The position numbers and the translations under genes were made by a program. 64,000 nt of DNA from GCA-2687025 sp964473525 (lineage in GTDB: Bacteria > Poribacteria > WGA-4E > GCA-2687025): contig CAYYPK010000018.1 in NCBI GenBank assembly GCA_964473525.1, positions 62,001 through 126,000 of the forward strand. The letters are read 5' to 3'. The number at the start of each line of letters is the position of its first letter. The stretch's first letter is position 1. The notes under the pieces were generated by a model. That model ran no database searches. It was not told the origin of the DNA and worked only from the letters and a program-made list of their open reading frames with translations. This document shows, one piece after another, positions 52,755 to 62,204 of this stretch.

Positions 52755-54101
52755 TCACCCAGCCGCCTTAGCCGCCAGGCCTGGCTCCCGCTCGATATTG
52801 CGACGAACCCGCGCGTTGATCTCTGCCGCCAACTCTCGCATCGCCTCGTCTGGGCCGATGAGTCCATTTTCGACCTGCTCAATGCGCTCCCTCAACCATC
52901 GCTCGACCAGCGCTCCGTTGATGTACGGGCTCACATCGAGCGCCCGACCATGCGTTACAGCGTCGATGAACGGCTGGTGGAAGGCGGGGTTTCCCACGAC
53001 GCCGTTCGCCAGATCCTCGCCCGTGCGAGCGCGTGCGGGGTTCGGCGGCAGGGCGTCCCCGTCGTCGACGATGAGACCACTGTATTCGGGCGTCGCGAGA
53101 TATTGCAGAAAGCTCAGCACCTCCTGCGCCCGTGGGCTCTGAGCGTTCACGGCAGCGGATCGCGCGCCGATCATGCCCTGCGACGCTCGTTCACCAACCC
53201 GAGGTAGACGGACGGCTCCCAGGTCGTCCGCGAGGCCTGGGTAGTTCTTCGCCTGCACGATATACCACCTCCCGATGAAGATCATCGCTGCCTTCCCGGT
53301 GGAGAACCAGTTGATCCCGCCACTGCCCCATCCGCCTTGCGAGGACAGGGACGCCGCCTCCGCTGGGGTGGGTAGCACGCGGTCTACGTGCATCAGGCGG
53401 TGGTAGAGGCGCATCGTCGCCAACGCGGCGGGTTCGTCGAGCGCCGAGCGCAGTCCGTCCTCGCTGAACATCCTGCCGCCGGCGCCCATGAGCGTGTCCT
53501 GGACGAACCACACGGGTGACCAATGCGCGACAGCCAGGTGCGTATCGCCACTGCGCGAGGGCGTGTCGCGTATCCGCCTAGCCGTGTCCACGAACTGCTC
53601 GTACGTCCAGCCCGCCTCTGGATAGGGCACGCCGTGATCGTCGAAGATGGCGCGGTTGTAGATGACGCAGTTGGCCCACACGTTCGCGGGGAAGCAGTAT
53701 TGGCGTCCTTCGACCTTCAGCGCGTCCTCCACGGAGGGGTATGTGTGCCGGGGAGCGAATCCCATCCGCTCCGCGTGTGACGTGATGTCCAGCAGAATCC
53801 CCGACTGCACGAGGTTCCACAGTTGCTGCTGGTTGTACACGTCGACGATGTCCGGCCCCACGCCGGTGGCGCATTGCACGATGAGTTTGGTCTGGTCGCC
53901 GCCCAGCCCGGGATCAACGAACACTTCGAGACCGGGGTACATCTCGCCGAACAGCCCCGCCTGCACGGTACGCGCGGGGTTTGGGTCGGTCGCCCAACTC
54001 ATGCGGACCACGCCCGCCTCGTCCGGTCGGTCAAGGGACGCTTGCGCAAGGACGTAGAGCCCCACCACGAGCGCCAGCCACACGACGAACGCCTTCTGCA
54101 C
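52755..54101 (-). CDS. sugar ABC transporter substrate-binding protein
   Basis: This family 1 extracellular binding protein has 448 residues. The N-terminal segment AFVVWLALVVGLYVLAQASL serves as signal or anchor, without a lipobox. Family features follow: FGEMYPGLEVFVDPGLGGDQ, GVGPDIVDVYNQQQLWNLVQ, CVIYNRAIFDDHGVPYPEAG, WTYEQFVDTARRIRD and INWFSTGKAAMIFIGRW. It delivers a sugar or oligosaccharide to the MalF/MalG-like permeases encoded immediately upstream on the same strand. It is the last gene of a three-gene operon with a 3-base gap to the MalG-like gene. Confidence 0.9.
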   Translation of the reverse strand: MQKAFVVWLALVVGLYVLAQASLDRPDEAGVVRMSWATDPNPARTVQAGLFGEMYPGLEVFVDPGLGGDQTKLIVQCATGVGPDIVDVYNQQQLWNLVQSGILLDITSHAERMGFAPRHTYPSVEDALKVEGRQYCFPANVWANCVIYNRAIFDDHGVPYPEAGWTYEQFVDTARRIRDTPSRSGDTHLAVAHWSPVWFVQDTLMGAGGRMFSEDGLRSALDEPAALATMRLYHRLMHVDRVLPTPAEAASLSSQGGWGSGGINWFSTGKAAMIFIGRWYIVQAKNYPGLADDLGAVRLPRVGERASQGMIGARSAAVNAQSPRAQEVLSFLQYLATPEYSGLIVDDGDALPPNPARARTGEDLANGVVGNPAFHQPFIDAVTHGRALDVSPYINGALVERWLRERIEQVENGLIGPDEAMRELAAEINARVRRNIEREPGLAAKAAG

Positions 54102-54104
54102 AGG

Positions 54105-54959
54105 CTAGCCCTTCACGCTTCCCAGTTGCAGTCCGCTCACGAGGTACCTCTGGAACACGACGAACACGATCACGAGCGGTGCGATGTTCATCACCGTTGC
54201 CGCCATCATGAGCTCCGCCTGCCTGCCGTAGCTCGTGTCCAACGCCAGTAAGCCGACCGACATTGGGTAGAACTGCGGCTGATTCAGCATGATGAGCGGC
54301 CAGAAGAACGACTGGTACGCGCCCAGGAACGTGATGATCGTCAGGGCGATCAGCCCGGGCCGCGCGAGCGGGACGATCACGTGCCAGAACACGCGCCAGT
54401 GGCCCGCGCCATCCATGCGCGCCGCCTCGTCCAGGGACGTTGGGATGGACAACATGAATTGGCGGAGGAGGAACGTCCCAAACGCGCTGAACGCCGCCGG
54501 AACGATCAGACCGTGGTACGTGTTCAGGAAGCCCAGCGACACCATCACCTGGAAGTTCGGGATCATCATGACGACGCCGGGAATCATCATCGTGGCGATG
54601 TACAGCAGGAAGACCTTGTCCCGGCCTCGCCAGCGCATTCGCGAGAACGCGTACGCCGCCATGGCGCTCGTGACCGCCTGGAGGAAGGTGATCGTGAGGG
54701 CGACGAAGAGGCTGTTGAAGTACCAGCGCCCAAACTTGAGACCTAGCTTCCTACCGGTTACCGGGTCGGGTTCGATGTCCAGGACGATGGGGTAGTTGTG
54801 CAGCGTGGGATCGGCGGGAACGATGGTCGGCGCCTCCGCTTCTACTCGCGTCTTCAACGACACGCTCACCATCCACACGAACGGCACGGACATGGTCAGG
54901 CCGACCACGCAGAGAAGGGCCAACCGCGCGAGGAGCGCGCGTCCCGGCTTCTGGCTCAT
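54105..54959 (-). CDS. MalG-like sugar ABC permease
   Basis: The protein is 284 residues, a normal length. Its ATG at 54959 overlaps the MalF-like stop (ATGA); the frame is open further upstream but that is antisense noise. Six helices are visible, with helix 1 LLCVVGLTMSVPFVWMVSVSL, and the EAA loop DEAARMDGAGHWRVFWHVIV precedes LARPGLIALTIITFLGAYQS. It pairs with the frameshifted MalF-like subunit and the binding protein in this operon. No ATPase gene is nearby. Confidence 0.92.
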   Translation of the reverse strand: MSQKPGRALLARLALLCVVGLTMSVPFVWMVSVSLKTRVEAEAPTIVPADPTLHNYPIVLDIEPDPVTGRKLGLKFGRWYFNSLFVALTITFLQAVTSAMAAYAFSRMRWRGRDKVFLLYIATMMIPGVVMMIPNFQVMVSLGFLNTYHGLIVPAAFSAFGTFLLRQFMLSIPTSLDEAARMDGAGHWRVFWHVIVPLARPGLIALTIITFLGAYQSFFWPLIMLNQPQFYPMSVGLLALDTSYGRQAELMMAATVMNIAPLVIVFVVFQRYLVSGLQLGSVKG

Positions 54960-56387
54960 GGCTCGACATCCACGCCGTGTCCGAAGCGCCAGTTGAGGGC
55001 GGTCGCCACGAAGATGATCGCGAAGAGAACCCAGGAAATGGCCGCCGCGTAGCCGAGGTCGAGGTCCTGGAACGCCGTGTTGTACACGTAGTAGCTGAGA
55101 GTCGTAGTCGATCCCGCCGGCCCACCCGCGGTCATCACGCGCGCCTGCTCGAAGCCTCCTTGTAGCCCGCCGATGACGGACATGACGGTGATGAAGAACG
55201 TCACCGGCGCAAGCTGAGGCCACAGAATGTGCCGAAACCGCTGCCACCGGCCCGCGCCATCCACCTGAGCGGCATCGATCAGGGCGGGCGGGATGTTGGA
55301 GAGGCCCGCCAGATAGAGGAGGAAGTTCGTGCCGCCGATCGCTGTCCAGAACCCCATCATCATGAGCGCCGGCTTCGCCCACGTGACGCTCGCCAGCCAT
55401 CTCGGCGCCGTCGCATCAGAGCCGATCGCCGCGAGGATCGCCGTGACGCCCATGTTGATTGGACCTGTCTCCGGGTTGTAGAGCGCCTTCCACAGCAGCA
55501 TGAGAGCCACGCCGGACGTGAACGTGGGTAGGTAGTAGATCGTGCGGAAGGCGACGACGTTGAACGCGAAGCCCATCGCCGCCATTGCCCAAAACACCGC
55601 GCCGAGCACGGCGACGTTAGGGCGCCCCACCCCGACAAGCGTCAATGTGGTGATGACGCCGCACACGACCGAGATTCCGGCGCCTACAAGACGCGTCGTC
55701 TTGCCGCCTACGGGAAGATCGGCGCTGACGAGGAGCGCGAGCGCGAGTGACCCCACGATCGCGAACGGGATGCCCAACATCAGGTATCCCGTGTTGTAGA
55801 AGTACGCCCAGAAGCGGCGGTCGAGGAGTTCGTACGCTGACCACATGGGGCGATGCAGCGCCCAGAGAATACCTCCGGCAAGCAGCAGCGCGATTCCCGG
55901 CGCGACGCCAACGCCGAGCCCCCCACGACCCGTCCTCTCGTACGAGAACCGCCCCGGCGACCGCCAACGCGACGATGCCCAGGACAACGACTCCCTCACT
56001 GCCACGAGCGGCGCCGACCACGACGCCGAACAGACCCCCGGCGCCGATCACCACGCTCCCCAGACGCGCGCCCGGAGCGTCGGAGAAAGTCGCCCACAGG
56101 ATCCCGACGAGGGCGACGCATAGCACCAGCGACGCCAAAGCGTACAGCGCCAGGACGACAGGACTGCCGCCGTCAACAGCACGCACCCAGAGGAGGTCGG
56201 CGAAGTTCCGCGCGCCGACGAACCGGAGCGGCACGGATGGCTTCAGACTCCAACTCGTGAACGCCATGCAGAACGAGAGAACCACGGGGAAGAGCGTGAA
56301 CGCCCCGAAGCCAAGGACATTGGGAGCGAGGAACCCCAGCGGCGCCAGTCGGTCGCGCAGGCGGCGTTGTGGTCCGGCGCGTTGCAT
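54956..56387 (-). pseudogene. MalF-like sugar ABC permease, frameshifted in a G6 run
   Basis: The N-terminal part (LGFLAPNVLGFGAFTLFPVV, FVGARNFADLLWV) reads from ATG 56387 in one frame, while the rest (YNTGYLMLGIPFAIVGSLAL, EAA loop DAAQVDGAGRWQRFRHILW) reads in another frame to 54956. The frames meet at a run of six G on the coding strand (55919-55924). With five G the sequence continues smoothly as ...REDGSWGLGVGVAPGIAL. The repaired protein would be 476 residues, longer than usual because four or more extra helices are inserted after helix 1. This is either a real mutation, a switchable tract, or a sequencing or assembly error. Confidence 0.8.
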
Positions 56388-56421
56388 GTAGTGGCCCTGG
56401 CTAGGTGGTCGCGTGGCGCCT

Positions 56422-58052
56422 TCACCATACCGGCGCGACGGCCGTCGTCACAATCCCTGCCCTGTGAGCGTACTTCGCCTCTCGACGCCGCCGGTTGGCG
56501 CCGTTGACCCCGAGCGCCTCTGCCGTACATGCGTTTCGCAGCGACGACTGCGTGGACCACTGCGTCCGCAGAGACTCCCGCATTTCCTCCTCGTTGAACC
56601 CGTACCTCGAGTCGACGACGACGCCTTCCCGATTGATGATGTAGTTGAGCGGGACGGCCGTTATCCCGGTCTCATCGCTTCTCTGGTATTCGTTCTCGAA
56701 CAGATCCCATCCCGCTGGCGTGTTGTCGCGGATGTTCGGGAAGGTCACGTCCTCCTCCTCGAGGAACTTCCGCAGCAGCGGTTCCTCGTCCGCGCAATTG
56801 AAGCCGACCACGATTGAAGCCGACCACGATTGAAGCCGACCACGATGAGCCCGCGGTCACGGAACTCCTGATGCAGCCGCTCGAGGAGGCCGGCTTCATC
56901 GCGGGTCGATTGGCAACCGATGCGGCCGAACGACAACAGCACGACCGACCCACGCATCGCGGAGAGGCAGATGCGCTGCCCGTCCAGCGCCGTCCGCTCG
57001 AAGTCGGGCGCGATCGCGCCGACCGGCAACCGGTTGTCCTCCTGCGACGGCTGGCGGAACTCCACCCAGTCGGCCGGCGGCTCCCACGCGAACTGGCTCT
57101 CGTCGATCGTGGAGTCGCGTTCGACGCGTACCCAGCGCTCGCGGGTGAACTGACGCTCTTCCACGTAGAGACGCTGTTCCTGCCTGCGCGGTAGCCCGTC
57201 CGCAACGGACAGCCACAACGCCCAGACGCGCTGTCCGTCCATCAGACTGACCTCGATGACCCCGCACTCCTCGCCATCGACCGACTGTGCGCCCAGGGAC
57301 GCTACACCGTCCATGCATGGCAGCATCGCGCACTTGTAGCCGTGGAAGATGCTTGGGTTCAGGATCATCGACGCGCCGATCATGCGGCTCGCATGCCAGA
57401 TGGAGGTCTCGTTGGCAGCGCTCTCCTCGACCATGTAGCTGGTGTAGAGGGCGCGCTGCTGGGGTGATCCGTCGTGCCACGCGTAGGCTGGTCGTCCCCC
57501 GGGCCAGTAGCGCCAGAGCCGTGCGCCGTCGCCGACGAGCACGCCGGACACGTCGCCGTCGCTCAGCACTTCCAGTCGTGTGTATCCTGGCTTCTTGAGC
57601 CACATGCGGTATTGGCCGTCGGCCACCGTCTTCCCTCCGGCCTGCCAGAGGAATTCGCTCTTGTAGTAGAGCGAGTCGGCCTCGCGCAACGCCCGCAGCA
57701 TACGGTCGAGACAGGCGTGGGCGTCCGGGTCGTCCTGGAACTGGTCGCTGGCGGGCGTGGCGTCGACATCTCGCCATCGGGGCTGTGGCGCGTCTCTGAG
57801 GTTTTGTACGCGGAGCTTCATCTGCTCCCAGTTGTGGAAGCCATACTCTCGCGCGAGGACGAACTGCGCCTCAGCGAGGGGCAAGGACGCCGCCAGAATG
57901 GCCTCGTCAGACTCCGCTGCGAACCGGGGATGGATGTCGCGTATGCGCTCAATCGCGCTGTGATCGCTGGCGCGGTACGCCCTGTGGAGCGCCTTCGCCT
58001 GGTGGCGAAGATGCGTCAGATTGGCTTCGGATGGGAGCTGTAGGGTGGACAT
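56422..58052 (-). pseudogene. ankyrin-like/redoxin protein disrupted by a 16-bp tandem triplication
   Basis: The gene starts at ATG 58052 (GAGGG upstream). The N-terminal 85 residues (LPSEANLTHLRHQAKALHRA, REYGFHNWEQMKLRVQNL) form a short helical module common before ankyrin repeats. The middle region (about 110-330) is a beta-rich LolA-like domain (YYKSEFLWQAGGKTVADGQY). A TlpA/AhpC-type redoxin begins with PVGAIAPDFERTALDGQRIC and SFGRIGCQSTRDEAGLLERL; the resolving CxxC is reduced to a single Cys. After IVVGFN the frame is thrown off by three copies of a 16-bp unit. The other frame resumes with CADEEPLLRKFLEEEDVTFP and ends at 56422. With one copy the domain reads through intact. Confidence 0.75.
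56798..56845. repeat. 16-bp tandem repeat, three perfect copies
   Basis: The unit TTGAAGCCGACCACGA occurs three times in direct tandem (56798-56813, 56814-56829, 56830-56845) inside the redoxin coding region. One or four copies would keep the reading frame; the three seen here shift it. Confidence 0.95.
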
Positions 58053-58368
58053 AGCAACCCTCTTTCCGCGTATCGCCCGACGTCCGCCAGAACGGGCTGA
58101 AAGAAGGTCACAACATGTGCGAGACGACCGGTGGACTAAGTCCTTTCGGCGGACGCGCAGCTTCCGGGAAGCGTTGCCCGACTGATGCCCTAAGGTTGGC
58201 TGGGTGTCAAGGAAGGTCGGGCGTGGGTATTGTCTACAGGTGATGCTATTGGCAACCCGGTGGACGCCGATCTCGGTCACTCTGAGCGAAGCGAAGAGTG
58301 ACAGACGGCTGAATGCGGCCCTGCCCATTGCCATCGCCTATAGGGAACACCAGGACGACCGGGCAGAG
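58053..58368. other. intergenic region between the redoxin gene and the sugar-binding lipoprotein gene
   Basis: This stretch holds the GTCACTCT...AGAGTGAC interspersed repeat and, on the minus strand, a TTGACA (58210-58205) without a clear -10. No gene is seen. Confidence 0.35.
58276..58302. repeat. interspersed GAGCGAAGCGA palindromic repeat
   Basis: GTCACTCT (58276-58283) and AGAGTGAC (58295-58302) flank GAGCGAAGCGA. The same core, often GTCATTCTGAGCGAAGCGA, is a widespread dispersed short repeat in environmental bacterial genomes. It may act as hairpin or non-autonomous element. Confidence 0.6.
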
Positions 58369-59400
58369 CTACTGCGGATACAAGTTGGGCCACAACTCCT
58401 GCATCTCCCGCACGTTGTCACGCGAGATGACACGGGGCTCCTGCCGGTAGAGCGGCAGCTCCGTGGCGCCATTGAGGTACACGCCGTCGGGCGCGACGGG
58501 CTCGCCATCGACTAGACCGCGCGCGACAGCTACTGCGAACGCCGCCCGCTCCGCGGGCCTACCGTCCATCTCGTAGTCGTGGACATTCTCGAGCACGAGT
58601 CGGCACGCCTCCGCTCCCGCGCCCACTCCGGCGGAAATTAGCCAGTCTGCCAGCCCGTGCGTTCGCGCGGCGAGCAGCGCCCCAGGGACGTAGTCCGTGG
58701 ACGCGACGAGCAGCAGTTGCACGTTCCCGGCGTAGCTGTTCAGCTCCCGGCTGACGAACTGGAATGCGTCCGTGGGAGTCAGCGTAGATGTGTGCGAAAG
58801 CACGCGGATGCTCGGGTTGGCGTCGAGGATGTTGTAGAAGCCTCGCGCCACGTCGCGGTCGGCGTCGCTCTGCCAGGAACCCTCGATGACGAGAGCGTTG
58901 GTAACGCCCTCGACGTTCACCCGCCGCTGCCGTCGGGCGCGCTCCAGCGCCACCGTGGCGGCGATTTCGCCAGCGTAGACTGGGGGGACCATCACGATGC
59001 CGTCGACGGAGTAGTTCTTTGGGATGGTGTCCAGAGCGATGACGGGAACGCCCGCCGCCTCGGCGTCGCGCAGCACCTCGGACGCCGCCTGCGCGTCAGA
59101 GGATGTGTAGACGAGCGCCTGCACGCCTTCTTTTTCTATGAGCTCCGAGGCGTTCAGACTCTCCTGCTCCGCGGGCGTCAACGCCAGGTCACGCTCATCG
59201 CCGTCGCGCCAAGACACGACGGCGCCGTAGCTGTCCGCATAGCTCACGACGGCGCGTCGCATTGCTTGCGCTACTGGCGTGGAGCCCGTCGGTACGAGCA
59301 CCCCGACACGGGGCCTGGGGTCGTCCTCGTCGGGACGGCAGCCCGTCCAAGCGGCCACGAGGCAGGCAGCCAGGACGAATCGCAGGACGAGCCGCGCCAT
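58369..59400 (-). CDS. periplasmic sugar-binding lipoprotein (Peripla_BP_4 type)
   Basis: The protein is 343 residues from ATG 59400, chosen because a lipoprotein signal follows directly (RLVLRFVLAACLVAAWTGC, lipobox WTGC). The mature part has the two-lobed RbsB/LacI-like fold: PRPRVGVLVPTGSTPVAQAM, LIEKEGVQALVYTSSDAQAA, GVPVIALDTIPKNYSVDGIV and DVARGFYNILDANPSIRVLS. It binds a monosaccharide or similar ligand. No ABC permease is adjacent, so it may serve a remote transporter or act as a receptor. It follows the BatC-like gene with a 10-base gap. Confidence 0.85.
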   Translation of the reverse strand: MARLVLRFVLAACLVAAWTGCRPDEDDPRPRVGVLVPTGSTPVAQAMRRAVVSYADSYGAVVSWRDGDERDLALTPAEQESLNASELIEKEGVQALVYTSSDAQAASEVLRDAEAAGVPVIALDTIPKNYSVDGIVMVPPVYAGEIAATVALERARRQRRVNVEGVTNALVIEGSWQSDADRDVARGFYNILDANPSIRVLSHTSTLTPTDAFQFVSRELNSYAGNVQLLLVASTDYVPGALLAARTHGLADWLISAGVGAGAEACRLVLENVHDYEMDGRPAERAAFAVAVARGLVDGEPVAPDGVYLNGATELPLYRQEPRVISRDNVREMQELWPNLYPQ

Positions 59401-59410
59401 CCCGCGTTCT

Positions 59411-60190
59411 CTACCAGTCCTTCTCGACATCGTATCGCGGCGGAACCATGCTGCGGATTCGTTGCTGCTGACGGCGGTTGTCGTCGCCTCCGAACATATC
59501 AACGAGGCGCTCCGCCTCTTCCTCGGACAGGCCGCTGGGGTTCTGCGGCATGGGTTCGATGGCGCCATCTCCCTGCCGTGGGGTCGGGTTCGGCGTGTCT
59601 TCATCCGGCGCCCCTCCGACCGACATCTGGCTGCGCAGTTCTTCGAGCGCGAGTTCTAGATTGTGCTTGGCGTCCACGTCGTCCGGGTCGACGACGAGGG
59701 CCGCTTGCAGCGCTTCGGCGGCGCGCGAATACTCCCGCTCCCGGTAGAACGAGGCGCCCAAGTTGTAATACGCCGCGAATTGGAACGACGTATCAAGCTC
59801 TCCGCGGGTCGGCTCGTGCGAATGGTCGGATGGCCGCGTCTGCGATTCGGCGCCGCCTCGATTCCCATGCCCAGCGACGCGCTCGGCCGCCTGCTGCAGT
59901 TGACCGGTCGCCTTCGACGCCTCATCCTGCTTGTAGTAGGCGGAGCCAAGGTTGTAGCGCAGCCGAATCTCCTCTTGCGACGGGCGCTCCGCGTTGGCGA
60001 TGGCGAGGTCATAGGCTTCCCCCGCTGCCGCGAACGCCCCGTCCGCGAAGTCCCGGTTCGCCTCCTTCACGGAAGACACCTCCATGCGGCACCCCGCGAA
60101 CAGGAACGCGACTGTCATCGCCCATGCCAGTGGCATGGCCGTATATCGCCATGCCACGCGCTTTCCGTTCGGAGAGTGTTGGGCTTTCAT
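59411..60190 (-). CDS. BatC-like TPR lipoprotein
   Basis: The protein is 259 residues from ATG 60190. It has a lipoprotein signal (MPLAWAMTVAFLFAGC). Tetratricopeptide repeats follow: DFADGAFAAAGEAYDLAIAN, RLRYNLGSAYYKQDEASKAT, AAYYNLGASFYREREYSRAA and ALQAALVVDPDDVDAKHNLE. The C-terminal signature LSEEEAERLVDMFGGDD ... VEKDW is what BatC/BatE-type proteins of the Bacteroides aerotolerance operon show. The usual MoxR and VWA partners are not in the window. Probable role: envelope-associated scaffold. Confidence 0.8.
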   Translation of the reverse strand: MKAQHSPNGKRVAWRYTAMPLAWAMTVAFLFAGCRMEVSSVKEANRDFADGAFAAAGEAYDLAIANAERPSQEEIRLRYNLGSAYYKQDEASKATGQLQQAAERVAGHGNRGGAESQTRPSDHSHEPTRGELDTSFQFAAYYNLGASFYREREYSRAAEALQAALVVDPDDVDAKHNLELALEELRSQMSVGGAPDEDTPNPTPRQGDGAIEPMPQNPSGLSEEEAERLVDMFGGDDNRRQQQRIRSMVPPRYDVEKDW

Positions 60191-60321
60191 CGGCGCGGCC
60201 CCATCCCATGCTTCGGGCGCTGTTGACGGCGCAATATTCGGCGTGCCGCGACGTTCACCTGCTGGTATTCTGACGAAGTCATCTCCCGTGAGGCAACCCC
60301 AGACCGCGCGAGGGTGTTGCC

Positions 60322-60348
60322 TGCAACGGTTTCCCAAGACCCTCCGTA
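60322..60348 (+). promoter_or_regulatory. possible ECF-type promoter upstream of ECF sigma gene
   Basis: TGCAAC (60322-60327) and CGTA (60345-60348) are spaced by 17 bases, resembling ECF -35 (GGAAC-like) and -10 (CGTC/CGTA) elements, 24 bases before the sigma-factor ATG. This would fit autoregulation. The match is short, so this is a weak call. Confidence 0.3.
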
Positions 60349-60371
60349 TTGAGTAGTAAGGGGTTTGCTCA

Positions 60372-61145
60372 ATGTCGGACAGGAAGTCATCGGGGCGGGA
60401 CGAGAATCCGCCGGACGCGTCTGGAGGGACACGGGAGTCAAGTATGCCGAGAACTGCACTTGCGACGAAGTCGCCGACCGGCTCAGTCGCTGTGGGACAT
60501 AGGAATCAATCGGTGAGCGTGTCTGACGGCACTCCAGATCAGGATTACTGGTGGTTACAGGCGCTGCAGCAGGGCAACGACGCCGGTCTGCAGTGGTTGC
60601 TCGATCAATATGGAACCTGGATATACAGCAAAGCGTATCGGATGTTGCAGAGCCATGAGGATGCCGAGGAAGCCTGGCAAGACATCTTCATGCGCGTGTG
60701 GCAGAAGATCGACCTTTGGGATCCCGACCGTGGGAACTTCCAGTCCTGGCTGAACCAGATCGCGAAGAACGCGATCATCGACATTTTCCGCAAACGCAGC
60801 CGGGTGCGGGAAGTCCTCCAGCACGGGGAGGATGAGGGCGTCGAGGAGATGCTCCATCGCTATAAGGACGATGGACCACTGCCCGACGAACTTCTTGAAA
60901 ACAAGGAGACGCGGCAGCTCATTGAGCAAGGCCTCGAGTTGATGACCAAGAGCAACCATCGGGTCGCTTGGACGTTCCGTCACCTCGAGGGGATGAGCAT
61001 CGCGGAAATCGGCGACGCTCTTGGACAGAAGGAAAACACGGTTAAGGTGTGGATATTCCGCGGCACCCGAGAACTGAGACAGATACTGGTGAGACGAGGT
61101 TTCGACTTCGACCAGTATTCGGAGGACGGCGATGAACAGGTATGA
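60372..61145 (+). CDS. ECF RNA polymerase sigma factor
   Basis: The protein is 257 residues. A disordered, polar N-terminal 55 residues precedes region 2 (YSKAYRMLQSHEDAEEAWQDIFMRVWQ, FQSWLNQIAKNAIIDIFRKR). Region 4 is SNHRVAWTFRHLEGMSIAEIGDALGQKENTVKVWIFRGTRELR. The internal alternative start at VSVSDG (about residue 49) would give a more standard length. Its 3' end overlaps the FHA-domain gene by 14 bases, so that protein is the likely partner or anti-sigma factor. Confidence 0.9.
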   Translation: MSDRKSSGRDENPPDASGGTRESSMPRTALATKSPTGSVAVGHRNQSVSVSDGTPDQDYWWLQALQQGNDAGLQWLLDQYGTWIYSKAYRMLQSHEDAEEAWQDIFMRVWQKIDLWDPDRGNFQSWLNQIAKNAIIDIFRKRSRVREVLQHGEDEGVEEMLHRYKDDGPLPDELLENKETRQLIEQGLELMTKSNHRVAWTFRHLEGMSIAEIGDALGQKENTVKVWIFRGTRELRQILVRRGFDFDQYSEDGDEQV

Positions 61146-62172
61146 CTCAGGCGACGAATGCCGAGAGACCGAGCTCTCTGAGGCACTCGAAGCGCACGCC
61201 CGATACCGCGAAGGGAACCGCCTGACGCGCGAAGAGCAGAAGGCGCTCCATAAGTGGACCGGGGACGGCGAGTTTGAGAGCCTCAAGACGACAATTCGAG
61301 CCGTCCGCAAAGAAAAGATGCAGGGCGGCGACGAGCGTGATCCGCAGATCCAGGCGCGTGTCGCCCGGCTCAAGGAGAAGACGCTCAGGGAGTTCCGTCT
61401 CATGCAGCGACGAGCGGCTAGCCCGATCCCAGCGGGAACGGACAGCGAACTCGTCCAGGCTTCTTACTCTGACCGTCAGGCGGCAGTGGACCAGTTCCCG
61501 TCGGCTCCGAAGCCCGTCGAGGCGGTGGACATGCCGTCGCGCACGGCGCGATCCGACAGTGTCCTGCTCTACGCGGAAGCGTTGGAGGGCGACGCGATTG
61601 AGCCGCGCGAAATCGAGATCAAGCTCTGCGAAGCTGTCTTTGGGCGAGGGCATGTAGCCTTCCGCGTCGAAGGCGATGGGCAGATCTCGCGGCGGCACAC
61701 GCGTATCGTCCTGCTCGACGGCGAAGTCGTCGTGACGGACCTTGGCAGCCAGAACGGCACGCTTGTGAACGGCGAGCGCATCGCCGAACCGACGCCGATT
61801 GAGGTCGGCAACGTCGTCGAGATGGGCCGCACGAAGCTGACGCTCGAACAGGTCGAGTCCGAGACGCGTGGCTACGCGCGCGCCATCTTCTCGTCCGAAA
61901 GCGGGGACAGTTACGTCGTGGACCTGAGCGAGGTCATACTGGGCCGCGGACGCCAGGCGACCGTCAGCCTACAGGACGACAGCCGACGCCTGTCGAGGCG
62001 GCACGCCCGGCTCGACCTGTGCGACGGCAAGGTGTTCGTGACGGACCTCGAAAGCACCAACGGCGTCGTCGTGAACGCGTCGCGCATCGACGGGTCGGCT
62101 CAGATCGAGTCCGAGTCGCTGGTGCAGTTCGGCGGGGCCGAGATACGCATCGTCGGCCTGATTCGCTGCTAG
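61132..62172 (+). CDS. double FHA-domain protein, possible sigma-factor partner
   Basis: The protein is 346 residues. The N-terminal 100 residues are charged and helical (LSEALEAHARYREGNRLTRE), similar in size and position to the cytoplasmic part of anti-sigma factors but without a zinc motif. Two forkhead-associated domains follow: one at about 160-245 (VFGRGHVAFRVEGDGQISRRHTRI, LGSQNGTLVNGERI) and one at about 255-340 (ILGRGRQATVSLQDDSRRLSRRHARL, LESTNGVVVNASRI). Both keep the GR, SRRH and N-G-T/V phosphothreonine-binding residues. Start overlaps the ECF gene. It probably links Ser/Thr phosphorylation to control of that sigma factor. Confidence 0.87.
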   Translation: MNRYDSGDECRETELSEALEAHARYREGNRLTREEQKALHKWTGDGEFESLKTTIRAVRKEKMQGGDERDPQIQARVARLKEKTLREFRLMQRRAASPIPAGTDSELVQASYSDRQAAVDQFPSAPKPVEAVDMPSRTARSDSVLLYAEALEGDAIEPREIEIKLCEAVFGRGHVAFRVEGDGQISRRHTRIVLLDGEVVVTDLGSQNGTLVNGERIAEPTPIEVGNVVEMGRTKLTLEQVESETRGYARAIFSSESGDSYVVDLSEVILGRGRQATVSLQDDSRRLSRRHARLDLCDGKVFVTDLESTNGVVVNASRIDGSAQIESESLVQFGGAEIRIVGLIRC

Positions 62173-62204
62173 CGGCCAACACCCATCGTGGACCGCGTGT
62201 GGTT

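Noticed and set aside
58657..60273. 538-residue open frame on the plus strand
   Set aside because: It lies fully antisense to the sugar-binding lipoprotein and the BatC-like gene, is Arg/Pro/Ala-rich and has no domain-like segments. GC-rich DNA gives such frames by chance.
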